The notes: a model not told the origin generated them from the sequence alone. 64,000 nucleotides of DNA from Agrypnia vestita (GCA_016648135.1 JADDOH010011028.1:22727-86726), one strand, 5' to 3'; counted from the first letter of the stretch, positions 1-11,017 are shown. Made by a program: numbers and translations.

Positions 1-950
1 ATTGATTAAGATGGCGCTAGTTTTCCACCGAAGTACGCTAAGTAATACTAAGACTAAAAAGTGGAAAATTATATTATATGAAAAAATATATTTAAAAAAC
101 AAGCTTATATTTAAGTGTGGGTTGTAAAAAGTAAAAAAGAAATTGGGATATTTTTTTACCTCACTCCAAATAAAAGCGTGGACTCTATCCTCCATCAATG
201 ACGGAATTCTATAATCTATACCAATATCGTAAGCGCCTACCTTTATTTGAAGAGTGAAGTGATAATTTTTGTCAGAATTTTTTTTTACGAGGTTTTTGAA
301 AATAATATTTTTTCATGTAAAATGTTTATATATTTTTTTATATATATATAAAATGTTTAAATTTATAATAATATATAAAGTAAATTTATCAAAAATGAAT
401 TACAAAGAGTACTAATAAATTTCTTAAGAATACTCGGAAAGGTGTAAATACTCAAATTAATTTATGTAAAATCTATCAATTTTCATTTATCGAAAGTCAA
501 AAACGGTTTTTTAATCAAAATAAAATTTTAAGTGCTTGTAAAATAATTTTTCGTTTTACCTTGGTATTTTAAAGATCGGTAATATTGAAACTATTGAATA
601 ATTTATGGATTAATTAATTAATTTCACTATTTGTGGGGAGCCCCCGACTTCTCCGCCACCAGCTTACCACCCCGCCAGCAGCCACCACACTGCTGATCGT
701 AATTGACAGTCTGAAGACCGTTGAAGGTTCTTTTGCTACATTTCTCTGAATAAAAAAAAATTGTTTCGTCGTAATAATTTTGCTTTGTGATAAAAAAATT
801 CAAGTTTACATCTTTTTCTACAATACTTTTGTTGTAATATGGATGATTGTATTATTAACATCCAGTTTATTATACATAGAGTGGAAATTAAGTAAAATAC
901 TTTAATAAAATATGATTTCTTTCGAAGATGCAATACGATTTTAGACCATG
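1..950. other. No gene seen
   Basis: AT-rich DNA with one GC-rich patch at 637-720 (CCCCCGACTTCTCCGCCACC). Nothing further was recognised. Confidence 0.5.
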
Positions 951-1872
951 TTCTGAAAATAGTAAGTATATTGGGATCTTAAGATTGTTATCCCAACACT
1001 TAATAACGAGAACAAAAAGTATATACCTATACGGTAAGTCGGTGTATGTTTCTCTCAGTTTCTTCTTGAGAGAGAAGGAGACAACGCGATAATGTAATGT
1101 GTGACATGATGGTTATCCATCAAACTTCAAAATATGTCGTCTCTTTAGAGGTATAGGTACTCATATATAAGTAGTTTTGAGATGAGAGACTGAGGTTTAA
1201 ACATTCTAATTGTAATATTAAAATTATTGAAAATGTTACAAGTATGAGTTTTTACACTAAAGAATTTACTGATTTTTACCTTGAATAGAGATGGAAAAAA
1301 TATGAATGTTCGTATATATAACTCATTATGGCAAATATTGCGGTAAGTCTAATCTAAAAGGACGATAAATACGAGTTCAAAGCGACAATGATATGCCATA
1401 ATTTTACGATAGGAAGCTGTGGGGGAAGAAATTAATATATATGAAATAATCTTTTTTCTATAAGCTTTAAATACAGCATAAGTAGGTACCTGCTTACTTG
1501 ACTTGACTAAAATTACATGAAGTAAGTAGGTACTTAATTCATGTAATTTTATTCAAAACATGAGAATTGTGAGGTTAAGTTTGCGATAGGTACTTTGGTA
1601 ATACGTTCGAAGCTGTCAGACTATACCGCCTGAATAAGAAGGCACCGGAGAAATCACTTTTCTAAAGGTATTGCAGACATCGGATACCGCAAATAAAGGT
1701 ATTTAATTTGAGAGAGATAAGTGAAAATACAAATCTAATTATTTAAGTACGACTAACATTTAACACTGACGTATACCTACACCTATATCTCGTTTATTTT
1801 TAATTTTGATTCTCGACTATCAAGTGTTGGGATAACAATCTTCAGATCCCAGTATTGCTATTTTAGGAATAC
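951..1872. mobile_element. Non-autonomous DNA element with long TIRs (about 0.9 kb)
   Basis: The left end (971-1013, starting TTGGGATCTTAAGATTG) reappears inverted at 1810-1855, and the similarity continues outward to AAAATAG at both edges and inward to an inverted ATATACC. There is no transposase frame. The interior is AT-rich with a few short repeats (1473-1560). Exact ends and target duplication cannot be fixed by eye. Confidence 0.6.
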
Positions 1873-2510
1873 AACCATTTGTGGTGACATTACTACAATT
1901 GTTCCTTCATCAGGATACAATGTATTCTAAAAAAATAAAAATTTATGCATAAGACGTTCGAACTATAAAGGATATGAATTTAATGATATTCCTAAGTGAC
2001 ATACATTCTGGATTCGTTAAATATATTTGTGCCCAAATAGCATTTTCATTAATTAATTAATTTAATTTTCATTGTTCTCGTAAAATACCCAATTATTTCT
2101 TTTAAACTCCCACACGTTACTTTTTGTTACGTTGTTTCTCATTTCAAAGGACAATAAGTATGTTGACTTCAGACCGGCTCCACAGCGTGGGCGGTAGAAA
2201 GATAATTTATTTTATGAGGAACGTATTTATTTTTCATTTTATTTAAAAAAAAAATCAATGAAACAAAATTATGTTGTATTTAATTACTTAACGATAAATG
2301 CCAAGAAAATTCTAATTATAGGAAAATTATAGATTCCTTAATTACTCAAAAATATGTTAAGACTAACGATTTTAAAAAGTTAATGAACGATGCACCTGTA
2401 TGAGAATATTTATTCAAATATAAAATTTAATGACTTGAGACGAGTAGGTACACTTAATAAAAAAAATTTTGAAGGATAATTTATACTGAACCAAGGAAAT
2501 AATTTATTTT

Positions 2511-2923
2511 TACTCCCTATATATTAACTCGTGGTGTCTGCTTGTCTCTTGTCCGACGAAAAAATTTTGGATCCATTTTAAACCCCTTTCCCGTGATCCA
2601 ATCGAGCTGAAACTTTGCAAGCAGACTCTTGGCGACGATCAAAAAGATCTATGAAATTTTCGTTAAAAAATTAATGAATTTTTGGATTTTTCAAATTTTG
2701 AATGGTTTTTTCATACAACTTATTAAGTTGTATGAAAATATTTCAACGCGTCTGGTAGACGCGAAACCTGATTACATTTTGGATTTTTGAAATTTTTTTA
2801 TTACTCCCTTTCGTAGCGTCGCCCTACCGAAGCCCAACGCGTAGGTTAAGCGAAAAAAAAGTTTCAACTAGTAAATGAGAAAGGGAGTATAATAAAAACT
2901 TGGTTTTTATGGGTTACTTTTTT
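2511..2923 (+). repeat. 'ACTCCCTTTC' repeat family, copy A
   Basis: The copy begins TACTCCCTATATATTAACTC, carries the conserved core CCGTGATCCAATCGAGCTGA and GCAAGCAGACTC, and ends GAAAGGGAGTATAATAAAAA followed by a short hairpin around TTGGTTTTTATGGGTTAC. The terminal ACTCCCTTTC/GAAAGGGAGT are inverted. It contains an internal palindrome (2707-2745) and an extra internal ACTCCCTTTC. Related copies lie at 3438-3672, 3675-4777, 31790-31850, 33271-33573 and 52321-52872. Confidence 0.7.
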
Positions 2924-3437
2924 AATATATTCTTTGACTTCTTGAGACTATTTGTTATTATAATTATTTATTTGTTATTATAATCATTATTTTATCATAG
3001 ATTAAAATGAACTGCTGTTATTTCACTGTCAGAGTTTATTTAAGAGGTTGTGAAATACTGACAAATGAATAGCAAAATGAAATGACTGAAAAATGTTATT
3101 TTATTGGGTTGGTTAAGTTATAAACTTATAATTGAGAAAGACGTCCCAGACGTCTGCAGGACTGGAGATGTCTGCTAGCGTTGTTTAGTTTCAGACGTCA
3201 TTCGTGGATTCACGTTGTTTTGATCTTAAAATTTGAATGAAACTTGTTCAAAACTCGTGGAATTTTTATTAATTATGTATCTTAAAATAATTTATGAATT
3301 ATTCTGTTAGAAAAATTAGGGCTTTATGGAAATAAACCTAAGGAAAAAAATATTATACTATCTCGGGAGTATTGTTCTTTAATTTAAATAAATGATAAAT
3401 CATTTATTTAAAGCTAAGCAACTAGCGAAAGTAAAAT

Positions 3438-3672
3438 AAAAACTAACCCGTAAAAACCAATTTTTTATTATATTCCCTTTCTCATTGAATCAAGTTTCGT
3501 GCCTAATGCACGCTCGGGGCCATTACTCATTTGTATCGATTCTAATTTGAAAAAACATTGAAATTTCTAAAAATTCAAAATTACACTATAATTATTAAAT
3601 TTTTTAAATAAAAATATTTTAGAACATACGGCAGACAACAAATCGTAGACGCTACAAGTTAAGAAATGGATT
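3438..3672 (-). repeat. 'ACTCCCTTTC' repeat family, copy B (inverted, decayed)
   Basis: Read on the minus strand it runs from a decayed CTTAACTTGTAGCGTCTAC at 3645-3672 to the terminal AAAGGGAATATAATAAAAAA block near 3440-3480. It matches the 33.4-33.55 kb copy well over the segment containing the CGTGCCTA.TGCACG motif. It abuts copy C, so the two lie head to tail. Confidence 0.6.
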
Positions 3673-3783
3673 AAAAAAAGTAACCCATAATAACTAGTTT
3701 TTATTATACTCCCTTCCTTTGTAAAATATAACAACAATTAAAGACGAATTAAAACATATAACATAACACTAAACTTACAGTAA

Positions 3784-4340
3784 TCAATATATATTATATA
3801 TTATTTAGAGATATATATATAGATATATATATATATATAATATATATAAAGTAATCCGTGTTTCCCTACCCGCCAAGTTTTCTCCACAACCAGTTACAAC
3901 CACTCACTGGTGGTTATGGTGGTGGATAGCCCTTGGTGTCACATCGAAAATATGCGAGTTTGGTGGGGGTGGCTGTGCGTGGGTGGGAGTGGGTGACAAA
4001 AATGTGCTTTCTATTGCATTGTTTTATTATGGGAAGGCTGCAAATGCTTCAAATTGTTTCAAAATAGGTGCGCCGACTGTGTCGGTGAGTCTAGAAGGTT
4101 CTGGAAAAACCTTCTCTAGAAAATTCTGGCAGGAGAAGGTTCTAGAAAATTCCCAAAATTTCTATAAGGTTCTAAGCTAAGTGGCGGAATATGTCAGTGT
4201 GTCTAGAAGGTTACTGTACATTCGATAAATTTCTTGAAAATTCTGGAAGGAGAATGTTTTAGAAGGTTCGCGAAAGTTCTGTGACGATCCAAATAGTGTA
4301 CTAGAAATCTACGCGTGCGAAGCCGCATTGGCACAGCTAG
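3784..4340 (+). mobile_element. Short Helitron with HSE-bearing minisatellite units
   Basis: The element starts TC (3784-3785) after AGTAA and ends CTAG (4337-4340) before T, the classic A|TC...CTRR|T insertion without target duplication. A hairpin (GCG...CGC, about 4312-4326) precedes the end, as expected for a Helitron 3' terminus. The 5' part is (TA)n-rich, followed by CCGTGTTTCCCTACCCGCCA and a GGTGG-rich stretch, then about 1.6 units of a GAA/TTC-rich minisatellite. The unfilled site is visible in the 52-kb copy of the host repeat (between 52765 and 52766 on the opposite strand). It has no Rep/helicase frame, so it is non-autonomous. The 65-codon frame at 3983-4180 is repeat DNA shared with 29117-29323, not a gene. 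Confidence 0.8.
4135..4152. promoter_or_regulatory. Perfect four-unit heat-shock element
   Basis: The bases fit GAAnnTTCnnGAAnnTTC with no mismatch (GAA 4135, TTC 4140, GAA 4145, TTC 4150). A second three-unit match sits at 4094-4106. This is the consensus bound by trimers of heat-shock factor. Binding here is inferred from sequence only. Confidence 0.6.
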
Positions 4341-4777
4341 TTTAATATATTTCTAAAATATCAGATTTTTTGAGCTTTGATAAGAGACTTCACGCTTTGA
4401 AGATTAAATTCTAAAAACATTTGTCAGTCAATTTAGATTTTCGACATTCGTAGTGAAGTATCTATTATGTATACCGACGGAGTGATTCAAATTTAGAAAA
4501 TATTCCGCGAGGTTATCGGGCCGCCGCCGCCGTTGCTAATCAAACTTTTCTAATGATTCCAATTTGAAAACACCAATAAAAATTTTAAAATCCGAAATTA
4601 TACCATAATTATTAATTTGATAGATCTTGTTGATCATCGCCACGAGTCTACTTGCCAAGTTTCAGCTCGATTGAATCACGGGAAAAGGTCAAAAATCGAT
4701 CCAAAGTTTTTTTGACGGCAAGCCGGCAAGCAAGCAAGCAAGCAAGCAGGCGCCACGAGTTAATATAAAGGTAGTAA

Positions 4778-6167
4778 AAAAGGCAGCGAGCAGCGTGTAA
4801 TCCAAGCAACTTTCACAATTTGATTTTGATTGTTAATTTTTTACACAAATATCCGCATTTTTGACCACAAATAAGTGATTTGGATGTTTAATATGATGTG
4901 TTATTTGAGGCACAGAAAACGTTCAACCCACTTGGATGGCTTATACATATTTATTATCGTGTAGTTACAGCAGAATTAAAAGTTGCATTATGTACCCTCA
5001 CCACATGGATGTTTTCAACTAATATTTTTGTTAGCCAAGCATTTATAAATTTGAAGCCGCAGAATAAATTCTAATCACTTAGACGTTTTTCTAGTTAATT
5101 TAACGTTGATGGCCATGATGTATGTTAGAAATATATTGAAATTACAAAATACTGTATGACTTTAACATTTTCAGGGCATTAATATAACGTTTTGAGTCAT
5201 CAAGGCCGCATATAACTCACGGCATTTTGTGAGTTACAGTATTCAGTAGAACCCATTTCAATAGAAGCCCATTTAATCTTTCATTTAAAAGAAATGAAAT
5301 AAAAATGATTTCTTTAACATTATCTTTTTGATTAGAATAACTATTAAATTTTTAAAAAATAGCAAATTCTGTATTAATAATCTTGATATTAATTGTATTT
5401 ATGCATTATATAACTTATCGTCGAACGGTTTTTGCCATCATTCAAACCAGAATGCATTACTCAGAATGGATGCAAAATAAATAATTCGTAAATTAAATAT
5501 GTAAAGAATTTAAATGTTAGGTGGAGATGTAGAAGCATTTGTGATGGGGGGATGAGGAATAGTTTGACAGACACTGAAATGGGAAATATATTAAATACTA
5601 GATTATTTGTTCATTATTGTATAATATTTAGTATTTTGAAACATTTTTCTAAATTATTTAACCTAAGGTCTCTGTTATTAACATGTAAAATTTGAGGTCT
5701 GTCTTTAAAAGTTTGTTCATGAATTCTGAGAAATTTATATTACGACGGCGTTTTAGGTGTTCTTTTATTCTAAAAATGAAACTACGTGTTTTTTTATTTT
5801 TATTTTTATCTACCTAAATAATATGCTTATGTCTTTTATTTATTTATAATAGTACCCTCAGACAGTTTTACAAGTATATTAATTTTTGGCAATTTTGTTT
5901 CGTTTGGCAATCAAGCGTCGGTACTTGGGTATCAGAGATATTCAGTGACGAAGCGGCAATGAATCTATCATTTTTTGTTATGTTGTGTTAATTGCATCAA
6001 GGAATAAAAATTACAATTTATGAAATATTTAAATACCTTGGTGAAAGAACGATGTTTTTAAAATCGCTTGGAGGCAAAACAAAAATTTCTGCGGTTGTTT
6101 TTAGTTGAATTATTTGATTTATTATAAGCGATTTCTTTCTGCTCATTAAAAGAAATGTATTTTCTAG
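4778..6167. other. Probable intron before the GPCR exon
   Basis: AT-rich, stop-dense on both strands; no second receptor exon was recognised. Intron status follows from the acceptor at 6167. Confidence 0.4.
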
Positions 6168-6305
6168 TTCCAGTGCAGAAGAAAATTATAACGTATTTTG
6201 GCACACTTTCCGTATCGTCGGATTCTGCCTCACGTTCATGAATAGCTGTGTAAACCCCTTGGCGCTATACTGCGTTAGTGGGACCTTCAGGCAGCACTTT
6301 AACAG
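6168..6305 (+). CDS. Neuropeptide GPCR exon (TM7), CCHamide/bombesin-like receptor
   Basis: This is one internal exon of a rhodopsin-family peptide receptor. An acceptor (TTCTAG at 6162-6167) opens a frame of about 46 residues that reads SSAEENYNVFWH, then helix 7, then the hallmark NPxxY-type run NPLALYCVSGTFRQHFN. The exon closes at a strong donor, CAG|GTAGGT, at 6305/6306; reading on would give an immediate stop. The FWH start and the NP.ALY.VSG.FR.HFN block are typical of insect CCHamide receptors, which are related to vertebrate bombesin receptors and couple a gut/brain peptide to feeding and growth signals. That assignment rests on family memory, not a search; another bombesin/endothelin-group receptor is possible. 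The exon is in phase 2 at its start and phase 2 at its end. Upstream TM1-6 exons and the C-tail exon were not found in the window, so long introns or exons outside it are likely. A small MITE lies just downstream. Confidence 0.8.
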
Positions 6306-6342
6306 GTAGGTAAATCTTCATTATTAAGATAGACTATAGGTC

Positions 6343-6445
6343 TTTCCATTTAAGAAAGACAATCGAAGTGGTATAAACAAACGAAACAATCTGCCTCGTA
6401 CGCACGGCCTTTACATACTTATTCGATTGTCTTTCTTAAATGAAA
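6343..6445. mobile_element. Mini-MITE with 24-bp TIRs inside the receptor intron
   Basis: TTAAGAAAGACAATCGAA near the left edge returns inverted as TTCGATTGTCTTTCTTAA at the right. The pair is about 24 bp with a single mismatch. The 103-bp size and near-identical arms suggest a recent insertion or a hairpin-forming unit. It starts about 40 bp after the GPCR exon's donor site. Confidence 0.55.
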
Positions 6446-6589
6446 AAAAATACCTATCCTTTGTTTACTTTGAAAAACCATTAATTTGTTATGACACCAC
6501 TAAGTAATTTATTCATTTCAGTATCCAAAAAAATAAAAAAAATGTTTTTAATGCAGTCACCGAGGTAAACTAATTTTAAATGAACTAAA

Positions 6590-6820
6590 TTCTAGATTTG
6601 ATGTATCTATTCCTTCTAAAATCAAATTGGCAATAACATCTATTCCTTCTAAAATCAAATTGGCAATAACATCCTTTTACTGGGTGACAAGCCATTAAAT
6701 TAAAAAAAAAAAAATCATGTTTCTTATGTTTTTTAAGGCTTTGTTATTATTAATTAGTAATTCTCATGACCTTATTAATTTTTTTTGGATATTGCTATCT
6801 TTACTTTTACACCCCTACAG
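6590..6820. mobile_element. MITE family related to 19778-20050 (partial copy)
   Basis: The right end reads ATATTGCTATCTTTACTTTT then ACACCCCTACA, matching the terminus of the family at 20020-20050, 45532-45561 and 54230-54260. The left end is not clear because of the internal tandem duplication. Confidence 0.4.
6606..6671. repeat. 33-bp tandem duplication
   Basis: Two identical units starting TCTATTCCTTCTAAAATCAA follow each other (6606-6638 and 6639-6671). They lie inside a copy of a MITE whose right end is at about 6789-6820. Confidence 0.8.
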
Positions 6821-7373
6821 TTAATTAGACATATACTTTTCATAAAAAAGTTGTTTTCCTATATAAAACGACAATTTCATGGGTAAGGAATTAATATTTC
6901 GTTGTTCTTATGTAAAGTAAACCATTTACCAAAAAAAAAAAAATTGATTTGATAATTAACAAGTTATACTAACTTCATAATTAATAACTTATACTATTTT
7001 ATCAAAGGAAAACCAAGTCAATCAAAATCTTTACAAAGTTAATTTATTTAATTCTCTCATGAGTGAACTGTAAATGAATTGTTGAATTATACGATTAATA
7101 AATTGAATTTAACAAATCTCAAGAATTCGTATTGGATTTACTCACTCTCAATGCTTTGTTTGTGAAATTGTAAATGGGAGTCGAGACTGCTGAATTACAC
7201 TCAAATTGGCTTCTCACCAAAATATTATAATATCGATACCAGTTTGTTGAATCAGTGTTAAATGGATATGACATTTCTATGACAGGAGATGTCAGAAATA
7301 TATATTTCAAAGATCCAAGCGACAGAGATGAAATTTCCGAGATGAATTAAAAGTAATATAAAACTGATGAGAC

Positions 7374-7409
7374 ACAAATTTATGAAACAATATTGTTTCA
7401 TAAATTTGT
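7374..7409. repeat. Perfect 36-bp palindrome
   Basis: ACAAATTTATGAAACAAT is followed directly by its exact reverse complement, with no spacer. No larger element could be delimited around it. Confidence 0.8.
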
Positions 7410-8396
7410 AACATGTTTTCACGAATTAGAAAAATTTTCATCCTTCGGAAAAAATATCCAAAATTTCTTTTATTCTTATAATTAAAATAAAAATACGTTG
7501 TCGCAAATTTTATTGAAATTGACATATTCATTCAAAACGTGTGAGAAGAATTTTATTTCTCGATTATGAAACTACAAGTCATAAATATTTCGTTTTCACA
7601 GAACTGGAAAATATTTTATTTTTCCTGCCTATCAAATAATAAATTCTCGGTATACGGGAGATAAGTAATGTGAAAACTGTAAACGATATATAGAAAGCCT
7701 CATTTACATTTGGTTTTCGAAACCATATATACCCTACCTACGTGGTTTTCCAAACCACAAAAACCGGGGAAGTCTTTTCTCTTGACTTGCGGAAGAAGTG
7801 GACTGGTAGAAATCGTCACGTAAGGAAAAAGCATTATGCCCCCTCCATGAGACTTTCTCTCTCTTTCTCATTCTCTTTCTATTATATACGAGTGTGCTTA
7901 TGTGTACGCGTGCAATTATCGAGATTCGAGCGTGGAAATTATGTTAAAATTTTTTTTTTTTTAATCGTCTCAATTAAATTAAATTGTGTCATTACTGCAA
8001 TATTCAAATGAAGATTCAAGAAATGGAAACTTAAATAAGTATATGTAATAAAAACTAAGAAAAATGAGGTAATAAAAATTTATATTATTATTAAAGTATT
8101 TTTTACTGTTTGTGTACGTTTAATGTGATTCTAATGGTTTCTATTTACCAGGCGCGTGAAGTGCAAACAAGAAGCATGACTTTTCCTAAGCATTTATTTT
8201 GAAAAAAAAAAAACTATTTGAAGAGATATATCTCGTAATATTCCTATCACAATAATGAACATATTAAATTAAAGATCACATTCATATTTGTGAAGTTGTA
8301 ATTTTTTAGAACAAAGTTCTGTGAAGTTTTTAAAACCAAATTAATTAATAAATAAGAAAGACATACAGAAAAATCTAATCCACAAAAGAATATTTT

Positions 8397-8470
8397 GGCT
8401 ACTACCGGGATTCGAACCCGGGTTACCTCCTTTCCGGGGCCGGTGCTCTGACCACTAAGCTATAAAAGCC
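8397..8470 (-). repeat. tRNA-like sequence, left arm
   Basis: On the minus strand it has a D-arm-like AGCTTAGTGGTCAGAGCA (A box) and GGGTTCGAATCCC (B box, T arm), with GGCT...AGCC ends. The anticodon-arm region CCGGCCCCGGAAAGGAGG does not form the standard 5-bp stem, so a functional tRNA is unlikely. It could still be a Pol III promoter. Confidence 0.6.
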
Positions 8471-8667
8471 TTGTAGATTTCCGTGAATATATCGACCCTA
8501 TATGTAATTCTCATTTTTATTAATTGATTAATTTTTGCGGTAGTATTATAAATAATTTGAACTGCCGTATCAAAAAAGTGGATTGCTCTATGAACAAAAA
8601 TAAAAATTAATCAATTTATAAAAAAATTAATTACGTAAAAGGTCGATGTATACACGGAAATCTACAA

Positions 8668-8741
8668 GGCTCCTATAGCTCAGTGGTCAGAGCACCGGCC
8701 CCGGAAAGGAGGTGATCCGGGTTTGAATCCCGGTAGTAGCC
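8668..8741 (+). repeat. tRNA-like sequence, right arm
   Basis: This is the inverted partner of 8397-8470: GGCTCCTATAGCTCAGTGG, then GGGTTTGAATCCC, ending GTAGCC. The acceptor ends pair at six of seven positions and the D and T stems are intact, but the anticodon stem fails. Both copies share the same defect, so they were already non-canonical before duplication. Confidence 0.6.
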
Positions 8742-9856
8742 AAAATATTTTTTCGTGGATTAATTAACATATTATTTAGATTTTAATATTTCATAATATT
8801 CTGCTTTCAGAGAAATATTTAATTTCAATTTTTTTATCCAATAATATCTATAAATAAAAGTCATGCTTCTAGTTTTCGTTGCACGTCCCTGCTATTTACG
8901 TACGAAAAGCTCAGCGTCAAAAGGAGTATCGAAAGGGAAAAAAAATCTAAAAACACTTCAACGTAACGTTTCCCTACGTAACAAAAATATACATATATAC
9001 AAATAAAGCAATCCAAATCTCCATATCGAAAGATATTCGGAATAGATAAATAAGTAACTTCGTTTCTGACGGGGGTCCCCCAACCGCACAAGTATTTGTT
9101 CATTTGTAATATACATACAATAAATGGTTTGGTATAGAGTGAATTTTATTAATTAACCGCCCTGCATTTTAGATTTTTCTTTTCATTTTCCGAGATGAAG
9201 TTGAATACTCAATTCACACACAAAATTCAATTCCCTTATAATAACATTGAAGTGGCATTATTTCATCTCTTATTTTATGTGCCTAACCATATTTTAGCAT
9301 CGTTGTATAAAAATGAAAAGGAGATTTTTCACATAACTTAATACTATTAAAATATTCCCCCAGGGTAGAAGAGAGGAAGACGATGATTTTCGCTAAATTT
9401 TACAAATTAATTATTTTTTTAATATATAAAAATCTAGGCCTTGCATACTTTTATGTTTTAATGCCTCCACAGGTAAATTCGGTCGGCCACGTATGATTTA
9501 CAGCTCTTGAGGCCGCGTGAGAAATTAATGAAACAAAAATTCTCCTAAAATATTTCTCAACAGATAAACCATAAAATGCGGGGGTCCATCATCGTGCTTT
9601 AAATTATTCTTCTTTCGAGATCGTAACCTCCTCGGGGCATATAGCTTACGGTCATTGTATTGCGTAATTTGGGAAAAATAAAAATTGTTAGTATTAAATT
9701 TAATATTATAAATAACCAGGTCCTTTTTGCAATGAGTCATATTTGAAACTTGTTTTAACTTTAGTACTTAATTTTTTATTCATCTCCCATACATTTATTT
9801 TTTATTTTGTTAATGTCTTTACCTCTCTTTTATTAATTTTTGGTACACGTTGTATC

Positions 9857-9889
9857 CTGATGAACGGATCATTGGCCTCGAAACTTGTT
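9857..9889 (+). ncRNA. Hammerhead-like motif (decayed)
   Basis: CTGATGA (9857-9863) is followed by a 16-base hairpin region and GAAAC (9880-9884), then TT and GTT. This is the order of a minimal type I hammerhead (core, stem II, GAAA, tiny stem III, cleavage triplet). Stem II pairs poorly, so activity is doubtful. Confidence 0.3.
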
Positions 9890-9984
9890 TCTTATTTTCA
9901 ACAATTATATAAACAATGTATGATGTAAACAAAGTATATTCTTGTTAATAATAGAAATGCAGTTTTTTTTTCACGGAATACATC

Positions 9985-10132
9985 TAGCATCAATATTCTA
10001 AATATTTTCAAAATAAGCTTAAACGCTTTCGGTGAAAATAGGACTATCTTTCTGGTGTCCTGGAATGTGGTTTGAACTACCGACCACCGGATCATCAGGC
10101 AAGCGTTATGACCATTACACAAATAAGCTACT
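9985..10132 (-). mobile_element. tRNA-derived SINE, copy 1
   Basis: On the minus strand the head reads AGTAGCTTATTTGTGTAATG...GGTAGTTCAAACC (A- and B-box-like), then a body containing CCTATTTTCACC and AAGCGTTTAAGC, ending in ATATTTAGAATATTGATGC. The same order of blocks occurs at 20541-20690 and 25885-26022, which defines the family. Confidence 0.55.
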
Positions 10133-11017
10133 GGAAATTTTATTTACGGGGGAGGTTGTGATATCGATATTCATAAAAATTACTTTAAGAATACTTGAAC
10201 ATATTCAATTGAGTGCTCGTTGAAAATGGTTTTATAACAATTCCGAACACTTTCATGTGAAAATTATAAAGTATTATATATACTAGGACAAAGAATAATA
10301 TTTTACTAAAGAAATTGTAATACTATTTAACAATTTTCTCTCAAAAGTCTAATTTAAGAATACTATATATAATTTTATTTTATTGAATGTTATTCATTAT
10401 AATCTATGGCATGTGTGTGTATGTGTAATATTAACCTATTTTAGACAATCTTTAAGTTCATCCAAAAAGAAGAATCACATTATTCATTCATTTTCATAGT
10501 TCATATCATATCAACATATCAACATTTTTATTCAACAATATTTTTATATGAAATTATGTTCTAAGAATTCTTAAGGGTTCTTATATTCCATCCATTTTTC
10601 TCATTTATAAATAGCTTCTATAATTTATCTTTAATTAACCAATCATCCCTCTGGGGACCAAATCCAGTATCTGTATTCTTTATACATACCTTCATATAAA
10701 AATATTGTTAAAAATATAATTTTCTGATGAATAATAGGAGTTAAAAATAAAAATATTGATTTTTAAAAGTATTCTAGTAGATATGCAATAATTCGAAAGA
10801 ATTACATATACGTTAATAAGGAATATTGCTAAAAAAACTCTACTTTGAAAAATAAAATATATCAGTATCATTACCAGTTGCGAAATGTATGTATACTAAC
10901 TTGTAAACGAGAAAAAAGTAACAACAGATGTCTCTGGCAGAGGCCAATGCCGTATATGAAATGTTTTTGATTCGAACTATATATAGAACTTTCAAAAATT
11001 TGATAATATGTGGATGT

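Larger units (their letters stand above)
3675..4777 (-). repeat. 'ACTCCCTTTC' repeat family, copy C, split by a Helitron
   Basis: On the minus strand 4777-4341 followed by 3783-3675 matches 52321-52872 nearly end to end, including GGCGTCTGC near 4745, GTGATTCAATCGAGCTGAAA near 4665, the GGCGGCCCGATAACCTCGCG segment near 4510, and TATAACATAACACTAAACTT near 3765. The 557 bp at 3784-4340 are absent from the 52-kb copy and form a nested Helitron. Confidence 0.75.
8375..8763. mobile_element. Fold-back element with tRNA-like arms
   Basis: The whole 390-bp segment is an imperfect inverted repeat. Both ends carry TAATCCAC, both arms contain a tRNA-like block (8397-8470 minus, 8668-8741 plus), followed by CGGAAATCTACAAGG and TCGA, and even the centre pairs (ATTAATTGATTAATTTTTG against its complement). 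The arms point outward from the centre with the tRNA-like 3' ends at the outer edges. It could be a head-to-head insertion of two tRNA-derived retroposons or a true fold-back transposon. Confidence 0.7.

Noticed and set aside
1890..1925. Another hammerhead-like motif (TCCTGATGAAGGAAC on the minus strand)
   Set aside because: CTGATGA is present but no GAAAC follows a stem II, so the motif is incomplete.
3983..4180. A conserved 65-codon protein shared with 29117-29323
   Set aside because: The two frames resemble each other because both lie in the same Helitron family; the DNA is conserved well beyond the frame, and the pattern is not codon-like.
8668..8741. A functional tRNA gene
   Set aside because: D and T arms are fine but the anticodon stem does not pair, and the inverted partner at 8397-8470 has the same defect.
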